A DNA stretch of 64,000 nucleotides from Owenia fusiformis (lineage: Eukaryota > Annelida > Polychaeta > Sabellida > Oweniidae): assembly GCA_903813345.2 (NCBI GenBank), contig CAIIXF020000001.1, positions 51,665,885 through 51,729,884 on the forward strand. Direction: 5' to 3'. The notes under the pieces were generated by a model. It did no database searches. It was not told where the DNA came from and saw only the letters and a list, made by a program, of their open reading frames with translations. How positions within the stretch are numbered: the first letter of the stretch is position 1; the number at the start of each line of letters is the position of its first letter. Position numbers and translations under genes: made by a program. This document shows, one piece after another, positions 1 through 14,214 of this stretch.

Positions 1-1059
1 TCAAAGTTAATCATTTTTCTAAAGATTTTCTCCACCATCATGAGTGCTCACTGAGTGGAAGAAAGAACAATGAGTTAAATGGTATTAACCTAATTTTATC
101 ACAGAATCTTAAGGTGGGTGGAGAAGAATGAACAATCTGGCTAAATATCTTGGACACGACCCACCTTAAAATTACAATTTAGTTTTGTTGTAATCTCAAA
201 ATGTTTCAGAATGTGATGTTAATATTACCAATATACAAAACTAACCTAATATGGCAATAAAATGACAAACATAGATGTTTGAAATACATTGCACTGCACA
301 GCATTGTAATAAATGAATAGCCTACATTTAAAAAGTTATTCCCTTACTTCCTCTTCTTTGATAGCAAAGATGATTAATGTATTTTGAGTATTGACATAAT
401 GCTTTAGAGATGATCTTGCATGAATCAGGTGACGAATGATTGTAACAATGTTAGATTTCACTCCTGATTTATATGGGTGTCAAAATTGATGGAGCTTACA
501 CCAAGAATTCATGAACCCCCTCCCGTGATCATTCATCCATTCAATGATTTTGAGCTATCATTCTAAACCAAACGAACATTAATTAAAATGAATGTCATCT
601 GGTATAATTGGCCAGGGAAAAATCCCTTTGTTCTTTTCCATTTCCCCCACTGGTTGTCCAGTTGATGTTGTTCTGATTCTAATTTGAGATATCTCTGATC
701 GGACCACTATGAAATATGCAGTAGACAAGTTTTGAGGAGTCCCTGGGGGAGGTTTAACATTAAATTGGAGATCTATAGAATTAACGGCTAACTAAGGACA
801 CAAGGGACTGTTGTAAGAGTCTATCTGTCTGGCTGTCCCTGTCAAGCATGTAACTTCGATACCCATAAGTGCTAATCTATTTTGAATGCCTGAGGAAATA
901 AAATAAATATTAACTAGAGAAAGCGAAACAAAGGATTAAAGGTTGTATCTATTAAAGTGTATCCCGAGTAATTTAAAGAGGACTTCCAAAAATACAGTAT
1001 AGAGAATCCAAAGACACAAGAATACAGGATACATACTGGAATTAGTAACGAGTATAGTA
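1..1059. other. Non-coding, no gene seen
   Basis: AT-rich sequence with no ORF that looks coding on either strand. The last part grades into degenerate copies of the minisatellite that follows. Confidence 0.6.
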
Positions 1060-2480
1060 CACATTGATACACACTGGAGAGAATATAGGTCACAAAATAC
1101 AAGATACACACTGGCGAGAGTATATTGGATATGACTAGAGGTGTATCCTATAGAAGATAATATTACAGTATGATAGTAGATTATCAAAATGACAATCTGA
1201 CATACAGTATGACAAGAGGAAGATTCAAACTAGAGAGATTGTTTAGAGATTATAATGAGATGAAGATGCACACTGGAGAGACTAAAAGAATATAGGTAAT
1301 ACATCATTGATGAGAGATTTTGTGTAGGGAATGAAACATAGCGAGATTAAAGAGGCGTTGACTGGGTTGAGGTTGCACTCTGGTGTATAGAATCTTTCAA
1401 TAGGGAACAATACACACTAGAGAGAGTATAAAAGCTTTGAATAGGAAAAGTTATACACTGGAGAGGATACAATTTCTGGAGAGAGTTATACACTGGAGTG
1501 AGTATAGAGACTTTGAATAGGGACGAACACATACTGGAGAGAGTTAGTGAGTTTTAAAAGGGAAGGTTACACACTGGAGGGAGTATAGTGACTTCGATTG
1601 GAGGAGGTTACACACTGGTAGTAGTATAGAAACCTTTGAATATGTAGGAATACATACTGGAGAGAGTGTAGAGACTTTGACCGGGGGAGGTTACACACTG
1701 GAAAGCGTATAGAAATTTTGAATAGGAAAAGACACATATTTAAGAGATCAATGAGACTTTGACTTGAGAAGTTATTCACTGGAGTGAGTGCAGAGAATGT
1801 TTAGGAATACACACTAGTACTTGAGAGAGTGTAGAGGCTTTGACCGGGGGGGGGGGGGGCTAAATAACATTCTGGAAAGAGTATAGAAATTTTATTTAAG
1901 AAATGATACATGCTTAAGAGATCAAAGAGACTTTGACAGCGGAGTATAGAGACATTAAATAGGGAAGAATACACACTGGAGAGAGTTTAGAGACCCTGAT
2001 CTGGGGAGGTTTCGCATTGAAAGAAGTGTACGGACTTTGAATAGGGAAGAATACATACTGGAGAAAGTATAGAGACTGTCCGGTGGAGGCTATACACTGG
2101 GGAGAGTGTATAGACCTTGAATAGGGATTTATATACACTTGAGAGAGTATAGACACTTTGACCGGGGGAGGTAACTTTGGAGAGAGTCTAGAGAGTATGA
2201 ACGAATACATACTGGAGAGAGTATAGAGACTTGAATAGGGAAGAATAGGAAAGAGAATAAAGGCTTTGGATTGGGAAAAATACCAAAAATACATACTGGA
2301 GAGAGTATAGCAACTTTGAATAGGAAAAAATAAATACATACCTTGAATGGGGATACACACTAAGAATATAGAGACTTTGATGGGAGAGGTTACATACCAG
2401 AGAGGGTATAGAGATTTTGAATAGGAAAGGACACAGTCTAAGAGAGTGTAGAGATTTCGATCGATAGGGACACAAACTGG
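1060..2480. repeat. 41-42 bp minisatellite with alternating unit types
   Basis: Imperfect tandem units share the core ACACTGGAGAGAGTATAGAG. Spacing between cores is about 41-42 bp (for example cores near 1566, 1608, 1649 and 1691). Units alternate between one ending in a GACCGGGGGAGG-type segment and one ending in a GAATAGGGAAGA-type segment, giving a dimeric period of about 83 bp. A run of G lies near 1850. Open frames on the minus strand here are products of the repeat and are not called as genes. Confidence 0.85.
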
Positions 2481-5400
2481 AAGATACTAAAGTTCTTGAC
2501 CAAGGGGAGATGCTTTTGCTTCTGCACGCCTTTCCTGAGCATTTTCATTTTTTTGTTATAAATGTGTCAACACTTTTCATTTAAAATCGTTGACAGTAGC
2601 ACTGTGAGCAGAATCACTCCAAGTGTCTCTCAACAAGTGATGCCTGGGCGTCTCTTTGCCAGAAGCGATCCCCATATATTCAATGTGAAGCATATGTATT
2701 TTTCTGTGGACCCTTATGTGTCATTTCTACTGATTATAATTCAGAATGACTAGTTAGTTTAAAATCTAACTTTTCTTTTAATCCACGTCAAAAAAAGAAA
2801 TTGGAATGTTAATGTTATGCAAAGGGGATTTAACCATTAATTGCAAATGAATGATAGGTATGTGATAGGTATGACTTTTGAAAAGATTATAACATTTTAA
2901 ACTCTCTATCCATTCGGAGCTTTTTTGACCTACTTTAATAAACAGTACCATGGGTACTGGACACACATGGTGTATTGATCTCAATTATTGTCTAATTGAC
3001 AGCAATATTGAGTTCAAAACCTCATTGATACTACATTTGAGAACATACGTGTATATTTTAATGCATAGCCTATCGAAGCAATAATTCCTGATCTTGGCTC
3101 CAATGTTTCCGCAACTAATATGGTGGCCATTTTAAATTTTTGTTGAGACTTTGAAACTCATCGATGTTTCATCAAAGAACATATTAAGAGATTATTTTCG
3201 CAAATCAAAACGGTATTTTCTGAGTCATTGGTCGTCGAGACTTTAACACCTCATTGGTTCTACATATGAGAACACATCTCTAAGTTTTAAATGCAAATCG
3301 AAGCAACAATATTAGTTATGGTTATAGTTAAAAAAAGTGAATTCCTCTTATAACCTGTAGACAAGACTTTATAGATTTTAGGATGCTAAATCCAAATGTG
3401 GCCGGCATTATAAAAAAAGCAAAAATAAATTTGAATCTCATAAAACTACAGCGACATGGATTTTCACAATGCAGACACCTGGAATTATACATAAAGTACG
3501 TTACTAAATGCTCAAAAATGGAATTTTACGCGACTTAATGGCTACCTTTTTAAATATGCGAGCTCTTGAACCGAGACGCATGGGGGAGGGGGTTTTGTAA
3601 TGACGATGTAGCAAAACAACTTAAAACGGGAATCCTATCGTCGGGGGTTTTAAAACGTGCCACTGACTGTTGTCAGACAGACAGACGAACGGACGGACGG
3701 ACAAGTGAGTGATTGTAATAGCTCAAAAAGAATAGCTCTAAAAACAACCTTTATGACCTTAAATTAATTGTCGACTTCTTAATCAAAGATTGGCGACGGG
3801 CAAATTAATCAAGTCCTGCTTAGTGTGCTTTTAATCTAAAATTGCACCATAATTTATTGAGATAATTTCTCATTCTTGGAGTTCTATTATGCACTCGAGC
3901 CTCTTTCACTGCCGCTACGATACGATTAGATATATTACAGTCCAATCTCGAGCTAAATGCCTGAGAAATCGCGAAAATAAACATATGTTAAATGACCCAG
4001 TATAAATTCTGGGATAAATTCCAACAGAATCTCTTTAATTCCTATTCTCTGATGGATTTGATTTGTAATGTTATTTCACAGTGATCGATTGACTTGCAAT
4101 ACAATGTATGTGCCAGAATGAAACCACTTGATTTTTCATAGGTCTAGTGTTAACATTTTGGATGGCTATGTCATTCGGGTCACCTCTGATGCAAATTACG
4201 TGTTTAATCCGGCCCTGACTAACGAGGTACAATGGATTCTAGGCATGGACCTATGCGGTAAAGTACAAGCAATGTGAACGGTGAACACCCTAGGCAGCAC
4301 ATATGTCTAGCAGCTAGTTCAACAAGTCGTCATCAAATACTAAAAGCGAAAGTGTTAAATGTATTTTGTGATAATAACGTTAAGATGTATGATAAAAACC
4401 TAACAATAGATGCTACAAGGACTTTTGACTGATTGTATCTAAGCACGGAGTTAAAGAATGCTATGAAGAAGATACTACATTCGTAATTATTTAAAAAAAA
4501 TTAGAGACAAGACCTCGATGAAAACAAATCGTTGGAATTATTACGCAATCTGGATCATCATCGCTAATCTGAGCTTCATTAAGTAGGGGTCGTCTTTTAC
4601 GTTTGCAAAATGGGCCACTGCGCAAACCTATAATGGAATTGATCACACAATTCTGATTATATATTTCATTAATGAATATTGAAAATAAACAATATGTAAT
4701 TTACAGATGTATTTGATATATGTTTCAATCCATTATCGGATGGGGCGTATGACTTGAACTCTGATATAATCTTTGTTGATGGAATCAGAGCCGCAATTAC
4801 ATAAATGTTCAACTCGCGAGGCTAGTTAAGGTAAGAACATGTAAATAACAGCTACTTAAGGTATCACTCTACATCCTTTTGTAGTGATACCTGTTTAATC
4901 CCATTCTGATTTATCAGAGAGAGAGAGCCTATTCTAAAGGATAGTAAAAGCGTTGGATCCCACAATAGTTTAATCCCTCTGTTAGAGTGATATAAAATAG
5001 AAAAAAGGCTAAAGTAAACATATTAATGGTAATTGATGGTAGAGAACTATTCGAAAAATCTTTATTTATGTCTCATGAAATGACGTCAACTACATTGTCC
5101 TAGAATATCTGATCTTAGAATACATTATCGATGAGGATGATATGTGATCCACAAAACCACAATAAAGTTCTATGTATCTATTTTTGCCTCCCACAGATTT
5201 TTTCTGTGTACAAATAATTTCTCATTTGAACTTATCGATGTAACCGATACCCATTATGTCATGGGTTAACTGTCAACTCGCTTTCAACTTTGATTTTCAA
5301 TATAAAAAACGTCATACATTGGAAATCTAAGAGATGATCAATTGCTTAGGGATGTTCCAAGACATGTTCAAATACTATAAATTGATAGAATGCTGTTTAT

Positions 5401-5775
5401 CCATTGTGTCACCCTCCTTTATTTACTAAAGAGTAGTTCAGAGAGGTTCTCAGAGATCAGAATGGTGTTAATCCGTTATGGATTCAACGTGTCATCATTG
5501 TATTCTAACTGCACTCTAGTTCAATGTGTCTTTAGTTCCATCGTAGGTTGACATAGTCAGGAAACACAATTTCCTTTTATAGATCAATCCCCTTGCATTG
5601 ATATTAGAAATAAAAACGGCCAGACTCGGGTTTACTCTTTAACATGTAAATGAAATCAGTCGATGTCTAGTATTTGTTTCAATGATATGAGGATAATCGT
5701 AATGAGACATTTTCTGCTTGAGAACGTTCCCCCTTGGGAGATGATGAGACATACTGATGAGACTACTCATTGTGG
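2481..5775. other. Non-coding region with old dispersed repeats
   Basis: No supportable gene. Around 3010-3310 a segment occurs twice in diverged form, with CTCATTG, a tacat(a/t)tgagaaca core and a 'cgaagcaa' block. About 3674-3705 is a CAGA/GGAC simple repeat next to a CCTGTAGACAAG motif. The same motif closes a dispersed repeat near 26355 and 26525, so this is probably a degraded interspersed element. Confidence 0.5.
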
Positions 5776-5779
5776 CATT

Positions 5780-6020
5780 ATACAGAATCAAGCAAGCAAC
5801 TAACCAATCAACCAACCAACCAGCCAACCAACCAAAAACACAACCAAACAAACCAATCAAATAAACAATGAGACAATATCCGCCCAAACAAACTAATACA
5901 AACAAACAAACAAATACAAACAAACAAATACGAACAAACAGATAAACAAAAACACTTGTATTTTCTAAATACAAACAAACAAACAACAAACAAACACACA
6001 ATAAACAAACAAAGACACTT
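5780..6020. repeat. AAAC/CAAC-rich low-complexity tract
   Basis: Runs of CAAC and CAAA tetranucleotides on the + strand. The Val/Leu/Cys/Phe-rich open frames on the minus strand are a translation of this simple repeat. Confidence 0.85.
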
Positions 6021-8190
6021 GCGTCGGTCATTTTCCATCTCCAAATGAGAACTATCTGCGGAATGTCTTAAATTCTCATTACGTAATATGCTGTCGAGTG
6101 AACCAGATGGATCGTACTTAACCAGAGGTCTTTGTTTATCTACAAGTCAAGATGACCATCAAATAAGCTTTCATTGTCTGACAACGGAATAATTCAAACC
6201 TGATTATAGTGTATGAATGATTTCAACGCTGAATATTGTTGCAACATGAACCCTATTCAATAGTTTGATTTAAAAGAACTAGGTCGCCTCGCTTTCATTT
6301 TGATGTCACTTTTTATGACCGGTGTTCGGTGGTTGGTGTTCGACATCTGTAGCAAATGGTAGGTAGTGACATTTTGCATGTTAATGCCATATTTTTATAT
6401 TTACTGGATAACAAAATACCGGAAAGGTTTTTGGATGACCAGCCTTGGAAAGGAAACACTGGACATGTCATATGAAAGAGCCGAGCTGGCATTTTTCTCT
6501 TTTTGAAGTCTTGCCCTTTGCGCTATCGGCGTCAAATAAAACTAAACTTGCCCTTTGACCAAAATCTGACCTCTGCTCGGGGTTGTCTAAGAAGACAGGA
6601 AATTTACTATAAAACGTTTCATTTGTTTTCTTCCATTTTCCTGTTTCAACTTCACCGCCAAGTGTACAGAGCGTGTGAATAGGCTCTCCACAATAACAGC
6701 ATATTAAAAGAACGAAGATTTCATTTGTTTGAATATCAGTGACGATTAGATTACAGGCATTAAACTACAATTTCCTATTACCTTATCATGAAATGGTCAA
6801 GTTTCGCTATCAAATTGATAAACCGTTAACTTTTTCAATTTTTATAAGTTTTGTTGTCTGTCCGAAGCAAAAAATCATTTATCTCATAAATAAAGATTTT
6901 TATTTAAAACAGTACACGTTATGAACGTTGGCAAATAATTCTATATGGAGTTTCCCATTGTGAGTTGTATATAATATTCCCTGATTGTCAAAGCCTGGTA
7001 CAATAGATGCAGATGAAGCACTCTTTTCAAGAACCAAATTAAATCTATCAATTGCCTGACTTCCCGGGTCGCATTCCTTTGTGGTAATATCGTTTTGTTT
7101 CAAACACAAGCGGATTTAAAATGTTGAAACGTGTTTGGTCTGTCTGAGAGAACATTTAGGCAAGTGTGAAATTGTGTACATTTCAAATGTGAGATCTTCT
7201 GGACATTATCCACTGACCGACCAGACTCAAGTGGCTATTTGGTCTTATCATTCTGCTAATTGCCTTAACGAGTATTTGTGCTCCTTTTGTTTACAAGCGA
7301 GTCATTATATCATCATTGACTGTGATAAATCCACAATCAACATTTTGCAACTTTGAAACCGAGTCATGGGACACAAAAGCGCTAAGCCTCATCAATGCAT
7401 ATAAGTCTTTGGAAAAACTTAATCCGTACAAATATTAGTATGACCAGTTTGTTAAGCCCATGTAAGCATAAAGGCTTTACTTATTTAACTCTGTTTAATG
7501 TGGAAGTTTTCAAAGAATATTTAAAGTTGTGTTAAGAGGCCAGAGTGATTTAACAATAGCGGTGGGGCGATTTTAACGTTCAGTTGTTTAAATCTGTTTT
7601 ACAGGATCAATTTTATGGAAAGTGGAACCTTGCTTTTAAAGTTATAGAGACAAACGGAGATTAACCAACGAGGCACGGCTAGTTGCTACTGATAAACCGC
7701 CCAAAGATGCGCTTAAAGATGAAGGAAACCACGAAGCAGCGGAAGATATCGTTGAGGACGCTTTTAGGCACGTCGAGAGGTAGATAAGACATATATATAT
7801 TGTATGCCTTTGCCCGCTCAAGATTTATCACAAATGTTATTTAGACATTAACTTTACTTAGCATACATGTCAACAACTTGCTCACCAATCAGGCCAATCA
7901 GGTATCAGTCAATTTGTTTGCTCTTTTCGATGGGCTTTTGCAGTGCTCCTCATATCGGCACATTCATTCGCTAAACACACGGATACCGTCTCGAGCGTTA
8001 AAAGAGATTAACACACGGACTATTTATGCTCTGAATTAATCAATTCGAATTAAGAAAATAAATAATTATTTATTAGTTATTATATTCAATTTATAATTGT
8101 TCATATTACAGTATTTACGTCGGCGAAGGTGAACTAACGTGACGTTTTCAACCGACAGCATGGACATCTTGTCTGACAATTCTGAAAGTC
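6021..8190. other. Upstream region of hedgehog, no gene seen
   Basis: No convincing ORF. A block near 6320-6390 (TGGTTGGTGTTCGAC and GTGACATTTTGCATG) recurs in diverged form near 21535-21620, so it is an interspersed repeat. The last few hundred bases presumably include the hedgehog promoter, but no clear promoter can be read beyond a possible TATA box. Confidence 0.45.
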
Positions 8191-8195
8191 GAGAA

Positions 8196-8202
8196 TATAT
8201 AT
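8196..8202 (+). promoter_or_regulatory. Possible TATA box of hedgehog
   Basis: TATATAT lies 83 bp before the hedgehog start codon, which would leave a 5' UTR of about 50-60 bases. AT-rich DNA gives such matches by chance, so this is weak. Confidence 0.2.
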
Positions 8203-8284
8203 TGCACCATAAAATTCTCCAGTGACGAACCCAAAAACTGTATATCTTACATCAGACTTGGATTGAGAGATAGAGAAAGAGAAG

Positions 8285-8590
8285 ATGGCAACGAACTATT
8301 GGAAAACAATGGAATTATTCCTATTAATATTTTTGTGTCTGAACCATTCCACTTTACAATGTGGACCAGGGAGAGGGCCGGGTCGACCGAGAGGCTCTTA
8401 TAAATTAATTCCACTAGTCTTTAAACAACATGTCCCCAATGTGTCAGAAAACACCTTAGGGGCCAGTGGGTTGCCAGAAGGAAAAATATCCAGAAATAGT
8501 CCCAAATTTAAGGATTTAATAACGAACCATAACACGGATATTATATTCAAAGACGAAGAAAATACGGGAGCAGATAAAATGATGTCTGAG
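8285..8590 (+). CDS. hh: Hedgehog, exon 1 (signal peptide and start of signalling domain)
   Basis: First of three coding exons of a secreted Hedgehog morphogen. The predicted full protein is 411 aa, encoded by 8285-8590, 20228-20489 and 22651-23318. This exon encodes residues 1-102. The hydrophobic signal peptide spans about residues 9-24. CGPGRG begins at Cys26, which in this family becomes the mature N-terminus and is palmitoylated. [24 protein letters not shown] and [13 protein letters not shown] are diagnostic Hedge-domain motifs. The first ATG sits directly before the signal peptide. The exon ends in phase 0 at a GTTCGT donor. In animals Hedgehog binds Patched to control patterning. Only one copy is visible here, so the paralogue name (Shh/Ihh/Dhh) does not apply. 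Confidence 0.97.
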
Positions 8591-11500
8591 GTTCGTATAT
8601 TTTAACCAGTAAAGTCAAGTAAATCTAACAAACATAAATCAACATTTTATCCTTAATAATTATTTATTAACCTTAAGTAACACTTTATGAAACATATGTA
8701 GATTTTTTAATAGCAAAGATATGACACATATCCTCAACGTAAGTATGTGAGTACAAATATCTAAAACAAATATTTATTATAATACCAGTAGAAATAGTCA
8801 TCGTTTTTGACGATGAACTTATTTTATGTTTAATTATTTTTGACGTTACATGAATCCCTTGCCATGCTTGTTTGAATGTATTGTAGGTCATAGTTTAGTT
8901 TCCAGGCGAGCCACATCTAAGTTACACCACAATTGAGACGATTCGGTTAGAACTTATCAGGGCTTATATACTGTTACACAATAGTGGATTTTATAATCAT
9001 TGGGTATAATTATGTTATCTTAAATGCCACAAACCTTAGCCCCATTAAGATCTTACTCTCGGTTTACAGAGAGATTGTACCCTGTCCCATTTTTATTTCT
9101 TCAGTTTCGGTTTAACCTGATGATAGTTGCATTTTCTCATGTACGCTAAAAAATAACAAATTATTGAAATTATGTCGAATAAGTCACCTGTGAACTTCTC
9201 AACTGAAATCACATTTGGAGATAATGCACTGTTATAATCTACTAAACGTTATTCTATGTATCAGAAATATTTGATAAGTTAACTAAATATAGCCGGTGTA
9301 ATCGTCAAGAATTTAAAATTGTTTTCAATTTTGTGTGACCAAAATCCACGTTAAATCATACGGATGTAGATAGTCGTACACTTTAGGCGCACAACTTCAA
9401 GAGGTGCCTTCGCCAATAACGTTGTTTATTTGGTCATTGAAAAGTTGAATTAAAATCATGTTACGTCGAGTATATGACAACCTATGTCCCAGAGGTTTAT
9501 CATTTGTAAAGAGCCATAAATGTGGCTAAAGTTCAGATGTCCTGTGATAGCGTTGAATAAAGTTGTTCTTCGGCTAGAGACAAATGAGAAAGTCCCAACT
9601 GGGGTCAAAGGGATGAATAAAAGTCACTTAGTAGATAAGTCCTCCTTTAATCAGGTCCTTCTAGGATGATTAATGGGAGAAAAGAACATATGAAACCAAT
9701 CCAAGTATGATGTAAATATAGTCATCGAATTCATAAGTAGGAATGGTCATTAAGTAATCGCTCTAGTTGTCACGCGCTTGTATCAATGGGCGAGTAATGT
9801 TTTATCATAATGCAATTTCTTTGTGAAAGAAGTTGAAAGTAAGAAGGTAAAACTGGCGTGTGTTGGTCGTGGGGCGTTCGACAATATTCCCATTTAGGAT
9901 TTTCATTTTGAAGATCAGCTTAACGTCAAATCCATTAATGTTAGGATTATATGTGTATTCTGTGCCAAGCAAGATTGAAATTCCAACATATAATGAACAT
10001 AGAGAGATTAACAAATGCCTCGTTCAGTCAGCCACTTTTACTAATGCGTATGAATTAATTTCCTTTGTCAAATAATTTGACAAGAAAATCTGCCGTGTTA
10101 ACTCCTTAGTCCATTGAAACATATAGACACAAGGTTGGGGAGTCTCTCGAGACGTTTTGCCGAAACAAGAAATGTGGGGCTAGTGTTGTTTAAGCTGAGC
10201 CTCTAGAATTTAATGGTTTGAACATAAAGTTTTATGTAAAATACTTCACTTTGTGTCTGACCTCAAAGTTATATTGAAATATAGTAAGTAGTTGTGTATG
10301 ATTGAGAGGCATAAGTAGCACCGCCTAAGTGAAGAGAATCGATAAGGGGAGATTTGGTACCTTAGTTGCATTCAAGTGTCTTCTTTCAATTCACACCATA
10401 ATATTATAATCTAAACCATTTCACTATTTGCTATCACCTTCAGAAGAATCCATTTGACTTATTAATTAAATGATAAATGTGTTATTGTTCTTGGTGCATA
10501 ATGTTAGTTTGTACAATTTGTCAAGAACGCTTGCATCGCTAGTGCTTTTAACTCCTTTTGCAATCTCAACCATGCTAAAACCATCTCAATAACTTCATAT
10601 TCCGAACGTTTCATTTGGCAATTTCGTCATATACCAATTATACAGAAACCTTACTTACAATTTTGTTGTTTCAATTTATTTCATATAATAAGGCTGATGC
10701 TGGTTATGTTGCCTAATAATACATTTTGATGTCAAGAAAATAAAGAACCGAGATACAGAGTATACTCGTGTGTTTCAATGCAAAAAAGTACAATATTTTC
10801 AAGAAATATTATAATTCAGTTATATTCAATGACAAGTTAAGTATATTGCATCACATTATACTTTTTATTTACATTATATCCTCTACAGGAATAAGAAATT
10901 ACTGGTTCAGTAATAAACGTTTAAAGTCTTGAAGTCGGTAAAAGACTGGCAAAAGACACATGGTTGATCTTTCAAACACTAACAGGTTAAAAAGTAAAAT
11001 TTTGTGTTAGATCTATCCAGAAAAAAGTGTTTGCTTTAACATAAATTATAGTTTAAATTGAAATCCGAAGTCATTCTAAAAATCATGTAAAACAGTTTGC
11101 GAATAAATTCAAAGATTCCAAGGGGGATTAAGAAAGAAAGGATTAGAAATGTATCATCATTTTAACTTTTTAAAGGATCCTTTAAAGTGACTGTATTATA
11201 GCTATCTATTCAAATGTCACAATTCTTAATAGAGAAAGTTAGACCAAAAATGTAAATAAAACAGATTTTCACAATAGTAGCCACTTTTTCAATTATGTTT
11301 TCTATGGATCTCAAGAGGGGGTTAAACATAGCCTTTTAACCTCTTTTTTCTCATTCAACTCCGAGTCCTTTTCTGAACGGAGGAAGCAGCGAAGACTTCT
11401 GCCGCCGATATGATGTTGAAAGCTTGTTCTACTTTGTTTGGTGGTTTCACTCCTGTGCCACGCCAATTTGGATAGGACCCGACCTACACCAACATGTTAG

Positions 11501-12634
11501 CAAGAACAACAATAGATTGTTTGATTTCCATTTAAAAACAAATACGTATCAAAAAGTGCAGACGAGATGTCAACCTTTTTTGCGTTTTGCAACTTGTTGA
11601 AACTGTGTAGAAATAACAGAAATACTGTTTCCACAAAGGGTTGGTCTATTGTAAGTCAATGATAAACGTTCAAACATTTAACACCCATTGAAGTTGAACA
11701 TGTTTATCCAACATCTTGGCATATCAACTAACAGCGGCCGTTCATTGAGAAAAATATTGGCTGGAGTACTATAGCATATGAATCAAATGTGTTTTAGACA
11801 ATAGAGTTGTCGATTCCGGTTGCAGCATATTGCAAGTTTCATTAGTGGTCTTATTTTTTGCACTAAAACAGAGCCATATGTTAATTGCTTAAGTAGAATT
11901 GTCAGATATCAATTAACAATTTCTTAAAAATATTGACTTGTCCTACTCAATTAAGTAGCATCAAATAATAGCACCGGTAACGTAGTGTATATAATCCGGT
12001 TTAGTTTGGTATCTGGCTGGTTCTAACTATGCATGACTATTCCAAATTAGGTCACCACAGAAATATACGGAAGCCCGACAATGGTGCAATGACTACCATC
12101 ACACCGGTTAACAATTCAGTTAAGATAGCTCAAGTAACAATAAAAATTAAGAAGGCAATGTCATCTGGTACTATTGCCACCAGATACTTCAAATTATTGA
12201 TGTATCGGCAGTGCCAAAGAGAACATCATACTTGTAGAGGTTTAGTAATGTGATCAGGTACTATTGGCAGATGGTACATCGATATTTTTGTTTATCATAC
12301 TTCTGCTATATCAGAATATATAGCCTCTCTTACTCATAGGTTTTTAAGGAGTCGTGGTCAAATGGAAAGTCATATTGCATCTAACCTTGATTTTCATGGT
12401 CAGAAGGTAAATGGCCAGGACGGGGTGCTTTGGTCCCTAACTAAACACAAAGTTGGATAGAAGGTAAAAGGCATTAACGAAAGTGTATGGTCTGTGTGTA
12501 CTTAAGATATTAATGATTCAATCCAACACCTATTCTAATGTCCAAGTTCAAACACACTCGTTTTTAATTCCATAGCTGATCTAATATCATCATATGTAAT
12601 ACTAATTTGTTTCCAGGTCCCTCCATTAGATCAA

Positions 12635-13720
12635 AATGGGTTCAGTGTATTGAGTAAAATGGATCTTCATGGTATTGAGTTCAGTGTATTGAGTAGAATG
12701 GATTCGGTGTATTAAGGTCGAATAGGTTCAGTGTATTGGGTAAAATGGACCTTCGGGGTACTGGGTTCAGTGTATTGAGTAGAATGGGTTCAGTGTATTG
12801 GGTAGAATGGGTTCAGTGTATTGAGGTTGAATGGGTTCTGTGTATTGGGTAAAATGGACCTTCGGGGTACTGGGTTCAGTGTATTGCGAAGAATGGGTTT
12901 AGTGTATTGGGTAGAATGGGTTCAGTGTACTGAATAGAATAGGTTCGGTGTATTGAGTAGAATGGGTTCAGTGTACTGAATAGAATAGGTTCAGTGTAAT
13001 GAGTAGAATGGGTTCAGTGTATTGAGCAAAATTTACTTAGTGTATTGGGGAGAATGGGTTCAGTGTATTGAGGTGGAATAGGTTCAGTGTATTGAGTAGA
13101 ATAGATTCAGTGTATTGAGGTAGAATAAATTCAGTGTATTGAGGTAGAATGGGTTTAGTGTATTGGGTAGAATGGGTTCAGCGTATTGAGTAGAATAGGT
13201 TCAGTTTATCGAGTAGAAAAAGGTTCAGTGTATTGGGTAGAATGGGTTCAGCGTATTGAGTAGAAAAAGGTTCAGTGTATTAAGTAGAATAGGTTCAGTA
13301 TATTGAGTAGAATAGGTTCAGTGTATTGAGTAGAATAGATTCAGTGTATTGAGGTAGAATGGGTTAAGCGTATTGGGTAGAATGGGTTCAGCGTATTGAG
13401 TAGATTAGGTTCAGTGTATTGAGTAGAATAGATTCAGTGTATTGAGGTAGAATGGGTTTAGCGTATTGGGTAGAATGGGTTCAGTGTATTGAGTAGAATC
13501 GGTTCAGTGTATTGAGTAGAATAGATTCAGTGTATTGAGGTAGAATGGGTTCAGTGTAATGAGGTAGAATGGGTTGAGTGTATTGGGTAGAATGGGGTCA
13601 GTGTAATGAGGTAGAATAGTTTCAGTGTATTGGGTAGACTGGGTTCAGTGTAATGAGGTAGACTGGGTTCAGTGTAATGAGGTAGACTGGGTTCAGTGTA
13701 TTGAATAGAATGGGTTCAGT
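12635..13720. repeat. About 23-bp minisatellite in hedgehog intron 1
   Basis: Roughly 45 imperfect copies of a unit close to GGGTTCAGTGTATTGAGTAG plus AAT (23-24 bp). Variants include extra G (TTGAGGTAGAAT) and TTGGGTAGAAT forms that recur in blocks. The + strand is strongly G/T-rich and C-poor. There is no coding frame through it. Confidence 0.9.
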
Positions 13721-14214
13721 GCATCGGCCAGCAGTGTGAATGTTCCTTTGGGTAAAGAACAGAGTAATAATTCCAATGTATGCAATAGGTTTTGCTCTCA
13801 AAGAAAATATAATGGGTTAAGAATATGCTTATTTCGTTTATACATTAGCTCTAACATGTATTTTTAAAATTGGTTTTAATCGATTTTTACTGTTGCACCT
13901 GTTAACATTTGTCCATAAAGGATAAAAAATTATGTCTAAAGTTATTTTTGTAATTCCACAAAAATATTACCAGATTACTAGTAAATAATTCTATAATCCA
14001 GCAAAAGAATAAAATGTAGATTGTTCAAGGGCTGTCGAGAGAAATGAGACTCGATAATAATCTGAGGTAATACTTTGACTTTAGTAAATTCCCCAAAATA
14101 ATGGCAGTAAACAGTGCTACGTTTGGAAAAGAGGTAAGAAAATCGCAGAACGAATACAATTCCATTATTCGACAATGCAATATAAGTGACACGTAGATTA
14201 CAATACAACATCAT

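Noticed and set aside
914-2475. Minus-strand open frames rich in Ser/Leu/Tyr
   Set aside because: They are read through a minisatellite in several frames at once and have no domain content.
5639-6044. Cys/Val/Leu-rich open frames resembling membrane proteins
   Set aside because: Translation of an AAAC/CAAC simple repeat.
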